Below, piece after piece: positions 44,572 to 55,645 of a DNA stretch of 64,000 bases. The position numbers and the translations under genes are program-made. Every line of letters starts with the position of its first letter. Positions within the stretch are counted from its first letter, which is position 1. Below the pieces are notes generated by a model that saw nothing but the letters and a program-made list of their open reading frames with translations, searched no databases and was not told where the DNA came from. This DNA comes from Ophiura sarsii (taxonomy: Eukaryota; Echinodermata; Ophiuroidea; Amphilepidida; Ophiuridae), in assembly GCA_035610835.1 (NCBI GenBank), contig CM069448.1:3348001-3412000 (forward strand), written 5' to 3'.

Positions 44572-44801
44572 CACAGTAAAAACTATTTTAAACAACGCCA
44601 AACAGTTGTTTAAGCCTGTCACTCTAACAACTATTGTTCAAACTGTTAAACAATTGTTTAAACAACCGCTCAATTGTTTAAACAACAAATAACAAAAGCA
44701 GTTGTTAAAAAAATTGCTGAACAGTTTGAACAATATAGTTGTTGTTAGAGTGACAGGCTTAAACAACTGTTTGGCGTTGTTTAAAATAGTTTTTTACTGT
44801 G
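44572..44801. mobile_element. TA-flanked MITE, ends CACAGTAAAAA
   Basis: TA at 44570-44571 and 44802-44803. Inverted arms of about 85 bp start CACAGTAAAAACTATTTTAA and continue ACAACGCCAAACAG. The centre has AACAATTGTTTAAACAA repeats. TA target and end sequence fit Tc1/mariner-type MITEs. Confidence 0.9.
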
Positions 44802-44810
44802 TACACTGGC

Positions 44811-44882
44811 AGGACTCGAACCCCGGTCCCATGTCCTCCCACGTTTAGACGACCGCATCTATACGCTATGCCACCGGTACTT
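44811..44882 (-). tRNA. tRNA-like relic / SINE head (low confidence)
   Basis: On the - strand a B-box GGTTCGAGTCC follows a D-arm-like GCATAGCGTATAGATGC. The T-stem has only about three pairs and the acceptor stem does not close, so this is not a functional tRNA. A tRNA-derived SINE or pseudogene is more likely. Confidence 0.2.
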
Positions 44883-44944
44883 CCATGATAAATAACTGCG
44901 ACGTTGAGAAGTAGATCAAAGATCTATGTAAATAATACAGGAGG

Positions 44945-45060
44945 AATGAAGAGAGCTAGAGGCCTGAGATGAACTATTGGGAGATGCTCTTTAGTAAAAA
45001 CCGGGAGATTATGGGTTCGAGTCCCGCGCCGGTAAATGCCTTGTTTGTTTGTTTGTTTGT
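44945..45060 (+). mobile_element. Possible tRNA-derived SINE fragment
   Basis: GGGTTCGAGTCCCGCGCCGG at 45013-45032 is a perfect B-box context, followed by a (TTTG)n run at 45043-45062. No acceptable A-box or full fold upstream. Confidence 0.3.
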
Positions 45061-45168
45061 TTGGGTGGTTTTTTCTGTGTTTCTCGAGCGGCTATTATTT
45101 CGCTATTTCAGTTTCAGAAGGTTGTCTTTGTACTGTATTTACATTTGGGCTCGTCCCTCTGTAAGACA

Positions 45169-45319
45169 TGGTTGACGATTGTAAGACCATGATGAAGTAT
45201 CGCCCCATGACAGAGCGGACGAGGATGGAAGGCGCGCTTGGGAAACGGGCCGAAGAGGAGGAAAATATCAGGAAAGAGAAGAGGAGGTTATTGATGGCGC
45301 TAAATCTCGCTAATTGCTA
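45169..45319 (+). CDS. Short charged ORF of 49 codons
   Basis: ATG 45169 opens MVDDCKTMMKYRPMTERTRM, then GALGKRAEEEENIRKEKRRL and LMALNLANC, with a stop overlapping an AATAAA. Strongly helical, coiled-coil-like composition. No family recognised. It could be a retroelement or retrogene fragment. Confidence 0.2.
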
Positions 45320-45549
45320 ATAAACCATGCTAACACGGGTCTGTAATTTTTTAGACTTGTGTCAGATGGCAACATGTAATTATATATACGCGTGACCATA
45401 TGACGCGACTCGCGAACAGGTCGCCTATACCAACTATCGTTAATAAGCGTGCTACGAATATGAAATACCTCTCCGGGGAGGTGGGCCCCATTGCATCGGA
45501 ATGCGGTGCAGGCCAATTGCTGAATTTCAAGTTTATATTATATGAACAG

Positions 45550-45688
45550 ATGAGCATTTTATCTGTCGCGCTACCGTGCAGCGAGAAAAAGTGGCAGCAT
45601 GCCGAAGGTGCTGCAACAACTGCTCAAAACTTCCATATTTGGGCATGTCTCGTGCCGCGGGGCCGAAGGGTCACCAGTGTCAGCGGAG
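45550..45688 (+). CDS. Candidate Cys-rich exon, anaphylatoxin-like pattern
   Basis: A good acceptor (ATTATATGAACAG) precedes a frame reading DEHFICRATVQREKVAACRR, then CCNNCSKLPYLGMSRAAGPK and GHQCQR, ending at a GCGGAG|GTACAT donor-like site. Without the donor, the frame runs to a stop at 45768-45770. The pattern CxxCCxxC...LG...A...G..C is reminiscent of the anaphylatoxin-type modules of fibulins. That resemblance is by eye. No neighbouring exon was found, so the assignment is tentative. Confidence 0.3.
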
Positions 45689-46408
45689 GTACATTGAAAC
45701 ACGCGATAGGGTCGCCGAGGTCACGTCAACCGCCCTTGACGAGACGGATTATCTGTCATATAAACTGTGACAGCCGGTACCGTACGCGATATGATATACA
45801 TACCAGGTTTTATTGATAAAAACTATTCATATTTTCAGATTTGTCCTTATTTGATGTTGTATCATAGTGATCGCAACTTGTGCAATTCAACGTCGCGCAG
45901 ACCAATCAGCTCAATTATGTTGATATACCCCAGTGGTGGACCTTGAGAAATCACGGTCATCTTGTTTGGCAATTGGAACGAAGGGCATTTTGAGGTGTAA
46001 AGAAAAATAGAGGAGTCCTTGCCAACATCACGATTTCCATATACTTTGCAATGAGGGTGTCTCGTCACTCTATGGTTACTAAACAGCGTTTACATTATGT
46101 ATTCTACTTTAGGCCTATAGGTCTGCGCCCACGCATCTCATCCTGAATATCCGAGGCTTACAACAACAACAAAAAACAAAACAAAAACAATACCCCAATA
46201 ATACTAGATGACGTAACCTGAACGTCTAATCATTAGTTCCAAAGAAGATCGTCACTGATAATTGAGCAATTGTTCTAAAACAAAATGAAAGTGAAGTGAA
46301 GAGCACCGTCACGCGCACGCTGATGTGCAACCAATGGGCATGAATGGAATGGGAAAGCAACATTTGAAAAAATAAGCATAGTGGTATTTGTCGCATACGG
46401 TGCTCTAT

Positions 46409-47020
46409 TGCCACTTCGTCCAATGCCATTTCGTCCATTAACCAGTTCGTCCAATGTCATTTCGTCCAATGCCATTTCGTCCATTATTCACTTGGTCCAA
46501 TAACCACTTGGTCCAATAGCCATTTCGTCCAATGTCATTTCGTCCAATAGCCACTTAGTCCACTGTCACTTCGTCCAATAGCCACTTCGTCCAATAGCCA
46601 TATCGTCCATTCCCACTTCGTCCAATAGCCATTTCGGCCAGTACCATTTCGTCCAATGGCCATTTCGTCCATAGTCATTTCGTCCATAGCCATTTTGTCC
46701 AATAACCATTTCGTCCAATAGCCATTTCGTCCAATAACCATTTCGTCCAATAGCCATTTCGTCCAATAACCATTTCGTCCAATAGCCATTTCGTCCAATA
46801 ACCAATTCGTCCAATAGCCATTTCGTCCAATAGCCATTTCGTCCAATAACCAATTCGTCCAATAGCCATTTCGTCCAATAGCCAATTCGTCCAATAACCA
46901 TTTCGTCCAATAACCATTTCGTCCAATAACCATTTCGTCCAATAGCCATTTCGTCCAATAGCCATTTCGTCCAATAACCATTTCGTCCAATAACCATTTC
47001 GTCCAATAGCCAATAAATAA
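46409..47020. repeat. 16-bp satellite CCATTTCGTCCAATAR
   Basis: About 38 tandem copies of a 16-bp unit, the left third more variable. Because 16 is not a multiple of 3, three units (48 bp) give a 16-residue period on the - strand (GYWTKWLLDEMVIGRN) and the same peptide appears in all three frames. No start or splice context. Treated as satellite, not as a protein gene. Confidence 0.92.
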
Positions 47021-47167
47021 CCAATAAATCATTACGTGAGATAAATAATAATCAGGCCGCAATAATCATTACTAGTAATACAAAAGAAGGACCTTTGAGT
47101 GGATGGACTACAGAAAATTACTATCAACTGATGATCTTAATATCCCAAGTTATTGCTGCAGCGGTGA

Positions 47168-47506
47168 ATGGTGACGCCGAGCCCGAGTCAAGTACATAAT
47201 TATAAGATGTCCGCAACTAACCACACGATGGTATGGTATTTTTACCAAAGCGGGTGTGGGAAAGTAAGAGTTCTTGGGCATTATTTTATTGATGATATGG
47301 TCATGGGACTCATCAGGAAAGAAGGGCAGAGAAAAGTCTTTACATCAACCATAGCCTCTTTGAGAAGATGCATCGACACTGTTATATTGTTATTCATGCA
47401 GGAAATGTACACAAATAAATATTGCAGTCTCACTCAGCATGCTCAGAGAATTACTTGTAATCACACCCCGGAATCACACTTTATTTCTATTCTTAGTAAC
47501 CATTGA
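47168..47506 (+). CDS. Unrecognised 112-codon ORF
   Basis: Open frame with mixed composition (VHNYKMSATNHTMVWYFYQS; FTSTIASLRRCIDTVILLFM). No domain, signal peptide or repeat seen, and no homologue recognised. It is the longest non-repetitive frame in this half of the window but may be chance. Confidence 0.12.
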   Translation: MVTPSPSQVHNYKMSATNHTMVWYFYQSGCGKVRVLGHYFIDDMVMGLIRKEGQRKVFTSTIASLRRCIDTVILLFMQEMYTNKYCSLTQHAQRITCNHTPESHFISILSNH

Positions 47507-47703
47507 AAACGGTAACCGTTTGTAAACGTCTGATTTTGACCACGCACTATATTATAGAGTTCTGCCTCCACGTGGCTCGGACAGCTATGTCATAGGCCTA
47601 GTTCAAGTGTCTAGTTTCAGATGCGGGGCGACCTTCACGTTTATCTAGATACTACAAACACCTAATTTAGAAAGTGCCCACGAAAAAGTCAAAATCATAG
47701 CCG

Positions 47704-47726
47704 CCCCCCCCCCCCCCCCCCCCCCC
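47704..47726. repeat. Poly(C) tract
   Basis: Run of about 23 C preceded by CATAGCCG. Confidence 0.85.
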
Positions 47727-47868
47727 ACGAAAATGAAATAACGAGTTGGGGCGGAGGTTTCTCTAAATATAGCCCTCAAATTTTAACAGTATTTCGAGGC
47801 GGTATAACCTACCTTGCGCTTCTAAGACGTCTATTAAGGAAGGGTACGCAGTTTTATGCCAAGCATTA

Positions 47869-48673
47869 GGGGAGAACGGGGTAAGTTGAGCCACTGGTTG
47901 AGCCACCCACTGTATTATGGAAACTATTGACATTCCTAATTTTACAATGCCCTCTATTGTTAGATGACATCACTCAAACCTCTCTGGTGACAACCTTGCA
48001 TCGTGTGCACACATGGTAAGAAAATTGATTTTGGACACATCTGAGTAATTTTTTGAAAAAAATGGTTTACGTGGTTTCTTTCTTAGAAGTGCATAGATTG
48101 TATTGGTGCAACTTTGTGTGCTAATAGGGTGACTTGTGCACTTAAATTTAGTAACATGTTGAAAAAGGGAAGGGGAAGGGTATTTTTTCATAAGTTGACA
48201 GTCGCGGGGTGAGATGAGCCATTCTTTACGGGGTAAGTTGAGCATAGGAAATAGCCATGATAAAATAAAATTGGTCAACATTTAGTACGAAAATTGTGGG
48301 GAAGTGTTTTAAAATTCCAGTTTGGATCAAAGTATTAACAATTATGAGTATATTTCACTTTTACCATGAATAAGCCAACATTTCTGAAACTTATTTTCTG
48401 ATTTCAAATGTTCCATTGATTATTGTGGTGGCTCAACTTACCCACACTGGTGGCTCAACTTACCCATAGTCCGGGGCAAGTTGAGCCACTTGGCCAAATT
48501 TTTTCAAGCATCTCCCATGAATAAACAATAGCAATTGGTTCAATTATTATGTTATACTAAGTAAGTCAACACTCTAAAGTTTTACTTGCAACACTAAGTT
48601 TGAAGGTCTGTCTTTTAATATCTGCACAATAGGGCAACATGTGAAAAATGGCTCATCTTACCCCGTTCTCCCC
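47869..48673. mobile_element. TA-flanked TIR element (GGGGTAAGTTGAGCCA)
   Basis: TA on both sides (47867-47868 and 48674-48675). Inverted ends are GGGGAGAACGGGGTAAGTTG plus AGCCA, and TGGCTCATCTTACCCCGTTC plus TCCCC. The interior carries at least four further copies of GTAAGTTGAGCCA-type words in both orientations. 805 bp, non-coding. Confidence 0.88.
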
Positions 48674-50221
48674 TATTTGTTTATATAATCATCAAGGATC
48701 TATAATGGTTATGATATAATTTACTTCATAATTATCACGAAACAACCATGGGGCAACCATACCTCGTGGCTCTCATGCTGTGCTACGGGAGCATGGTTTA
48801 GTTGACACATATTGTGACATTACACGCATGATCTTTTACCATAAATCATTGGTCAAAAAACTCCAGAAGTCAGGCATAAGTTTCGAGGTAGAGATATCCC
48901 TCCCCTCATCCTTCGCCTGTCTATCCCCCTTCCCCTACATGAGATTCCCTATGGTCAGGCGCGCATTACGCTGATTTATAACCATATCCCTCCTAAACCA
49001 TTTACCCTGGCTACAAGACGGCTTTGACCGGGAAGGCCAGCTCAAAGTACCGGGCTAAAAAAATCGAAGAGAAGGGAAGAAGAGAGGAAGAGAAAAGGGG
49101 AAAGGAAAGGAAAAAGGGGAAGGAAAGGGGTGGGTGGGGTGGGGGAGAAAGAGAGAAGGAAAAGGTAAAGGAAAAGAGAAAATCTTAAGGGATTTACTTA
49201 ATTCCCGTGACAACTTTGCCCCTTGGTTTCATGATGGGCAATTTAGAATAAAAATGGCAACATTTCTCGCATTTGTCCAGGAATATCATTATAGAAGCCC
49301 GTTTGAAAGAAAAATGTACCTTAATAATGGTCAGATTCGTGTAGATATGTTGTTAAAATTTATATGCGCGCGCATCAACTTTAGGATGAAACGTCATTCG
49401 CTGGAATGAACAACCCGGCTGCGCAATTTTTTTTATTTAATAGGGTCGAACTGTTGTTACCGGGAAATACCCTCCCCCCTCCCTAAAAAGACCCCAGATA
49501 CGCCACTGATGTGTTAACACCAACTATTTTGACTGAATTCAACCCTAAAACATCATACAGTAACTTAATCCGCATGTATTGGTTTTACGGGCGACCTCGT
49601 TGGTTCAATGTGTGCCACATGACACGGTTTATTCCCCCTTTCAGGAAGTTTAACAGACAGACAGAAAAAGCATCGACGCCTAATTATCTTTTCAATTTAG
49701 TTTCTTTTAGTTTATATATTTTTCTCTCAGGCTTTTCATTTTTATCCTGTCTTTTCTCTTTCTCACCGGCTTGGAGGGGGTGTTTAGTACGTGGTTAATC
49801 CTTTGAACCCTGGTCCCCGCCTGTTTGTAACCCTCACTGAAAACCCGCAATTGTTGAGAACAAAAAAACAGGCGTGGGAACTGTACCCCACTTTGTCTAG
49901 TTCGTCAGTCGTCTTTAGCAAATAATGTAAGCAAACCCTTTTTCACGATTTCGACACCTCCAATACTGTGTCAATTGAGTCTTGGACTTTTTAGAATACA
50001 TGTATCCGCGAAAGGCGATACAATCCTTCCCTCGATTCGACTGGAAAACTTTTAAATCGTCAGCCATGTTGATATTATATAATGATAGGCCTGATTTCAG
50101 CCATGTGATAGTTTTTGCTATCGTTATGGCTAGGTATTAAATTTGTGATATCATTATATAAAACAAATATTGAATGCCTTTTGCTCGTGCAATAGTAAAA
50201 CTATATCACTCTGTCCAATTT

Positions 50222-50283
50222 TGAATCTTACTATAAATCTGGAAACGGTTGTGTGTTTGTGTGTTTGTGTGTTTGTGTGTTTG
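50222..50283. repeat. (GTTTGTGT)n microsatellite
   Basis: Tandem GTGTGTTTGTGTGTTT units. Confidence 0.85.
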
Positions 50284-50534
50284 TTATCCTTATTTCTCCG
50301 TTAGTTGTGATCAAGGTGGCGCCTAATTTGCATGAAAGATAGGGGAAATAACGGGAAGGGTGTTAAAGTTTATTTCAGTGAAATTGGTTAACAATTGGCT
50401 CCAACAACAGCAAAAAACCTCTCAGATTTGGCTCATAAATGCCACTAGAATTGAACAACATTGTGCGTTGCGCGTACTACCGCGTAATCATACCGTGGTA
50501 ACGCGTCGCGTGCATGTTTGCGCAAGGGCCATAG

Positions 50535-50620
50535 ATTTAAAATAGAGATCCAGTATGCCGCCGCCATTTTGAATCCATCATGGGGACTTATTTGGAGGTA
50601 TGTCGGTATTTTCCGTAACT
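50535..50620 (+). promoter_or_regulatory. Possible promoter / short first exon
   Basis: GCCGCCGCCATTTTGAATCC contains a YY1-type core. It is followed by ATG at 50580 with six codons (MGTYLE) and a strong donor GGAG|GTATGT. The surrounding 200 bp are CpG-richer than the neighbourhood. No downstream exon was found, so this is only a candidate 5' end. Confidence 0.2.
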
Positions 50621-50784
50621 TCTCGTGAGCATTCGGAAAGTGTCATTCTTTCCGCGTATTTCAAACCAAGGACGCTCTATGAGAAGGACTGGAATGTTTC
50701 GCGTTTACCCATAGGGCGCACCGTAGTATGTAATTCCGCGTACGCGCAGGCTCTTAGCGCTGCATGGAGGAGGGAGGTGCCAGT

Positions 50785-51095
50785 GGCGTGCGCAAAGGGG
50801 GGGGGGGGGGCCAGGGGGGCCGCGGCCCCCCCCCCCCCCCCACTATTGAGTCAGTCGGGGGAAACTTAGGCCAGTCGGGGGAATTGAGAAGGAGGCTAGA
50901 TTAGTGGCATCATGGAATTATGATAGTCAAAAACACAGATGAAAATTTTTCCCAAAATGCAATATTCTTTGGTACAAGCTTGTTTAGAACCAAAATGTAG
51001 CTCAATCGTGCAAAAAAAGGTGTAAATTCGCAGTTCTTTACTCAAATAGTCGGGGGAATTTCATTTATGGCCAGGTGCCCCCCCCCCCCCCCCCA
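50785..51095. mobile_element. G/C-tract element relic
   Basis: It starts near GCCAGTGGCGTGCGCAAAGG with a G-run, then a C-run and CAGTCGGGGGAA words, and ends near a C-run at 51080-51095. It has hAT-like end words. Boundaries uncertain. Confidence 0.5.
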
Positions 51096-51336
51096 CTCAA
51101 TAGGGATAATCCAATAATGGCGATAATCTTGAGCTCCACAATTGAGTCAAGAGAGTGATACAAACATCTCTCTTTAAGTCTCTTAGGGTCGCACTGTTTC
51201 TCTGAAACACAATAATGATCCACATTTTTGTCAGTGGACAGGAAAGATGACCATTGAAAATTATCCATTGGTCCTAAAAATGAACATTTGGTCAGCATAA
51301 CGTGAAAGATGAGTCATCCATAGAAACAGCTTTTTA

Positions 51337-51825
51337 GGGGTCACACTACTAAATAGAGCTCCATAGGGATATGTACAAAAACACTGATATAAAACTCTGT
51401 GTTAGACCACTAAATTGCGAAATTGGACCTTGTAGAGTGATTTTTTCTGAAAGATGATCACATTTTCTCACCAAAAAGTGAAAAATATAGGTAGGTGAAC
51501 CTGCTCGATTTTTCAAAATACGCCCATGGAGTTGACTACCTCTCTGACGAGCTTGGAAATGCCGCCGTAATCGTCAATGTTTCCAGTAAAAAACACAAAT
51601 TTGAAAGATCTCTCAAAATGCATCTAGATGATATTCACAGTTTATAGTCAGGGTGCATGTAGGTGATATCCCATTAATCATAATTAATCAAAAATCATAG
51701 GCATTTACGCAATTGTATTACCGTCAAGTTTTTTTAATTGAGGATTTTGCCATGCATATTTTCCGATTCTAGCTTTAAACACCGCCCTTAAGGATAGGGG
51801 ATACCCCATTTAGTGTAGTGCACCC
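51337..51825. mobile_element. 489-bp TTAA-type element, copy 1
   Basis: Ends GGGGTCACACTACTAAAT and ATTTAGTGTAGTGCACCC. The right flank is TTAA and the left flank is TTTA. Essentially identical to the copy at 52935-53423, in the same orientation. Non-coding. Confidence 0.9.
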
Positions 51826-52550
51826 TTAAGGAAATTTATATTGTGCTGAATGTACTTGAAATGTATTGGAATAGTTACCTTGAATCCTTTTGAACATTTT
51901 GTGATCATTTTAATGATATTTCCATGTTGTTATAATTATTTATGAGTGGAATTTGTCATGTATGGATACCTGCTATCTACTGAAGATAGCAAAATTAACA
52001 TAGCAATATTACATTTTGTGAGGACAGCTACAATCCTTTTTAAAAGAAATACTTGTCAGGACAGCGTTCATCCTTTTTAAAGAAATTCTTGTTGTATTGA
52101 ATGTCTAGGTGTGTTTTTACTGACAGGGGTAGGGTACATGCACTGTGTTGTTGTACAAAAATAATCAAAATAGATTCCATAATGATAACGTTGGTGACTT
52201 TCCCCACCAATGTTCAAATTTGATGAATTAATCTACAAAATAACAGAGCAGATGTACACTTAATAAGGCAGACTTTGTTTATCATTTAACTTACCCGTTA
52301 AATGGTTTTGCCTCCAGAATGCAGGCATTATACACAATACCTTCATGGATGTGACCCTCACATCTTGAAATAGTTTTACAACTTGAGCTTAACTTAGTAA
52401 CACAACATAAGCTTAAGCCTACTCCATCCATCATCAATGCATGGAATAATAAAAATTAAAAAAATTAAAAATAAGCTTACTTCATAAATATTTCAAATGT
52501 GGCCAAATTTTACTCAAGGCTTCATAGTAAGTTGCTTTTATGCTCCGTAT

Positions 52551-52572
52551 CACCCCCCCCCCCCCCCCCCCC
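52551..52572. repeat. Poly(C) tract
   Basis: Run of about 20 C between the two TTAA-type copies. Confidence 0.85.
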
Positions 52573-52934
52573 TCATGTACCCCATTTAAGTGCTTACTTG
52601 ACATTTTTTACCCAAGTGGTGCACCTTAAAACTGTGGAGGACTGCTGCATTTGATCCGACATTGTCCGGTCAGATGAGATGAAAGGCAGCGGTTTGTTTA
52701 AAAATCATCCTTTTCTCTCTAAATAGCATAGAATTACAGTTTCCAATAGGCTTACTTACAAAACACGTCAAAATAGGTCAAATTAAGGCAACAATTGGAT
52801 CGAAACAATCTCATTCTGGTCGAAAAATCCTTGTTTTACAATATTTGTCTCGAATAAAATTCAAAACAGCTGATATCTGACCTAATTTTACTTAATAATG
52901 GGGTCAAGGGTCAAATATGGCCGAATTCCCTTAA

Positions 52935-53423
52935 GGGGTCACACTACTAAATAGAGCTCCATAGGGATATGTACAAAAACACTGATATAAAACTCTGTGT
53001 TAGACCACTAAATTGCGAAATTGGACCTTGTAGAGTGATTTTTTCTGAAAGATGATCACATTTTCTCACCAAAAAGTGAAAAATATAGGTAGGTGAACCT
53101 GCTCGATTTTTCAAAATACGCCCATGGAGTTGACTACCTCTCTGACGAGCTTGGAAATGCCGCCGTAATCGTCAATGTTTCCAGTAAAAAACACAAATTT
53201 GAAAGATCTCTCAAAATGCATCTAGATGATATTCACAGTTTATAGTCAGGGTGCATGTCGGTGATATCCCATTAATCATAATTAATCAAAAATCATAGGC
53301 ATTTACGCAATTGTATTACCGTCAAGTTTTTTTAATTGAGGATTTTGCCATGCATATTTTCCGATTCTAGCTTTAAACACCGCCCTTAAGGATAGGGGAT
53401 ACCCCATTTAGTGTAGTGCACCC
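52935..53423. mobile_element. 489-bp TTAA-type element, copy 2
   Basis: TTAA at 52931-52934 and 53424-53427. Inverted ends GGGGTCACACTACTAAAT and ATTTAGTGTAGTGCACCC (the outer 18 bp differ at a few positions). The TTAA target suggests the piggyBac or Kolobok superfamily. I found one substitution (CATGTAGG versus CATGTCGG) against copy 1 by reading. Confidence 0.9.
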
Positions 53424-54598
53424 TTAAGTGCTTGAGTTTAAGTTTGATGCACAGCAGGCTTAAACTGGTAGGTATAGGCTGGCACAGATGGGTTGAATAA
53501 TCCAGAATTACAGACTACCCCAAATAGATGAACCTGCATAGGGAAACAGAAACATTAGAAGCTTGGGTTAATGCCACTGCATTGCTAATTTGGATGGATT
53601 TTGAGTGGTTTGTTTTATAGTCTATTTGGCCATCACGAGACAGTTACGTTACTGCGTATTGTACTAATTGAAGCATATAAAGCATGCGCCTACTTGAGGC
53701 GCTGGCGTATATACACGAGCGTTGAAAGACGGAGGATACATACGCGAGCGTAAAAGCTGCAACTGTTTAAAAGTTATATCACTGTCCAGAGGAAGCCAAT
53801 TAGAGACATTGTGTTTTCTTAAAAATTGACATTTTGGGTCAAAATTGACCATGAGGGTGCTTTTCAAGATTGTGTGCAAGTTTTCTGCCATTCGCTATTT
53901 TAAAGTTTACAGCTACGAAGATGATCACAAGTTTGGCCTACTCAAGAAATCTGGGCGTTCTTTCACAATAAGTTTGTCCGAAGCACTCATTTGAATGTTC
54001 TTTGCACTGCTCCTATTCAATATGGGGTGTCAATGCATGTGGCATCCAAATGAATGGCAAATTTTCAGATGGCCGATGGACCCATAAGCCAAGGTCCGAT
54101 TTCAACCAGATTTTGTCGTATTAATTTGACCCCTCTTAAACAACCTGATTAGGTCATGGTCAGTGACAGCACCAGCCTCATAATTTTTTGGGGCCATTTT
54201 ATGCTAAAATTGACAAATTTGGTCTAATTCTAACTAATATGGTATGAAAATGTGCATTTGCACGCAAAATGTAGCTGTTTTATGCTAAAATTGTCAAAAT
54301 TTGGTATAATTTAACCTAATGTTGGAAGAAAATATGAGTGGAGCACGGAAAAAATTGCCTTTTTATGCTAAAGTTGTCTATTTTTTTCTAATTTTAACTA
54401 AATCGAATTTTTGAACAAATACAACTTCAAAGCTCTGAGATGGTCTGTACTGTACCCATATTCTTAAACTTCCATTCTATTTTTTTCACTACTATACCTT
54501 CTTGCTCTTCTGAAAGTTCTGAATCAGAGAGGGCTTTCAAATGGTATAGAATTAAATCATTACATTTAATTTAATTCCTATCTTAACAATCAAGTGTA

Positions 54599-54799
54599 TT
54601 GCTGGAACTGCATCTGCTAACACAGACTACAGAGTTAAAAAAAAAGGGTGTTGAAATTTGTGTTGTAGCCAAGGTTTCTTCTCTTTCTGGAAATCAGGAC
54701 GATCATGGAGCTTTGATTTTCTGTGGAAATAAAAAGAATAAAAAAGTAAATTCATGCAAAGATTCCTGTCTTAAATCTAAAACAAATTTGGTTGCCTAA
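54599..54799 (+). CDS. Unrecognised 66-codon ORF
   Basis: Reads MLELHLLTQTTELKKKGVEI, CVVAKVSSLSGNQDDHGALI, then Lys/Asn-rich. No domain known. An A-tract interrupts it. Probably a repeat or pseudogene fragment. Confidence 0.1.
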   Translation: MLELHLLTQTTELKKKGVEICVVAKVSSLSGNQDDHGALIFCGNKKNKKVNSCKDSCLKSKTNLVA

Positions 54800-54835
54800 C
54801 CAGAATATTGTGACTCAACTGTAAAGGCTGGGATC

Positions 54836-54935
54836 NNNNNNNNNNNNNNNNNNNNNNNNNNNNNNNNNNNNNNNNNNNNNNNNNNNNNNNNNNNNNNNNN
54901 NNNNNNNNNNNNNNNNNNNNNNNNNNNNNNNNNNN
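54836..54935. other. Assembly gap (100 N)
   Basis: Exactly 100 N, true size unknown. It could hide sequence relevant to the missing kinase 5' exon. Confidence 0.99.
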
Positions 54936-55645
54936 GACGGGACAATGTAATGCCATATTTTAGTGGGAGGGGTGGGCGGTGTACAGGTGTGCGACGGAGA
55001 ACCCGGATTACCAGAAAATTGTGACGGAAACCGGGGACGGAAATAAAACCTGAAGTGTCCTTCAGGGAATGTAGGCCTTATCTTCACCATATCTTGTAGT
55101 TACATCTTGCGTTCATTTACGGAAACGTCGCTGCAGCAGATTGCATGCAGCCAGGAAATAAAATGAATTTTATTTCTAGAATTTCGGTTAAAGGACAACA
55201 AGTCTATAGACCACATATCTTGTAAAATGTAAATAGGAAATGGACGTTAATAAAGTGAAGGGTCATCGAGCCATAAAAAGTACACACCGAAATAGTCCTA
55301 TTTGTCATCATAGGAAGGACCATTATATTCTGAAACGATTCACAATGATTTCTCACTTTTTGAGTACTTTTAAATTCTAAAGTCTACTGCTTGACATGGT
55401 GGTACCAGAAATTGCATGTACATAAGAAGTGTGTAACAGTTACGATATTTGTTGCCCAAACATGATGAAGTGGAGTATTGGTCGGCTCTCCCAAAGTTTA
55501 TGAATAATTCAGGATCATTATTGACACGCAGAATTAGAGACTATCTCAGATTACTGTATAGGAGGCCTGTGCATTTATTAGAAAATAGATGAACCAACAC
55601 AACAAATATCTAGATTGCTGGGATGTTTACGTGTCAAGGAAATTG

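Noticed and set aside
44811..44882. Functional tRNA gene
   Set aside because: B-box present but acceptor and T stems do not pair.
45400..45816. 138-codon + strand frame
   Set aside because: Overlaps the Cys-rich candidate exon in another frame; no recognisable domain, and the Cys-rich frame has the better splice signals.
46535..47062. Long - strand open frame of GYWTK/LLDEM/VIGRN repeats (175 codons)
   Set aside because: It is a translation of a 16-bp satellite, open in three frames, with no gene context.
51337..53423. LTR retrotransposon with identical LTRs
   Set aside because: Repeat ends are inverted TIRs with TTAA flanks rather than TG...CA, and no primer-binding site or gag/pol lies in the 1.1-kb interior.
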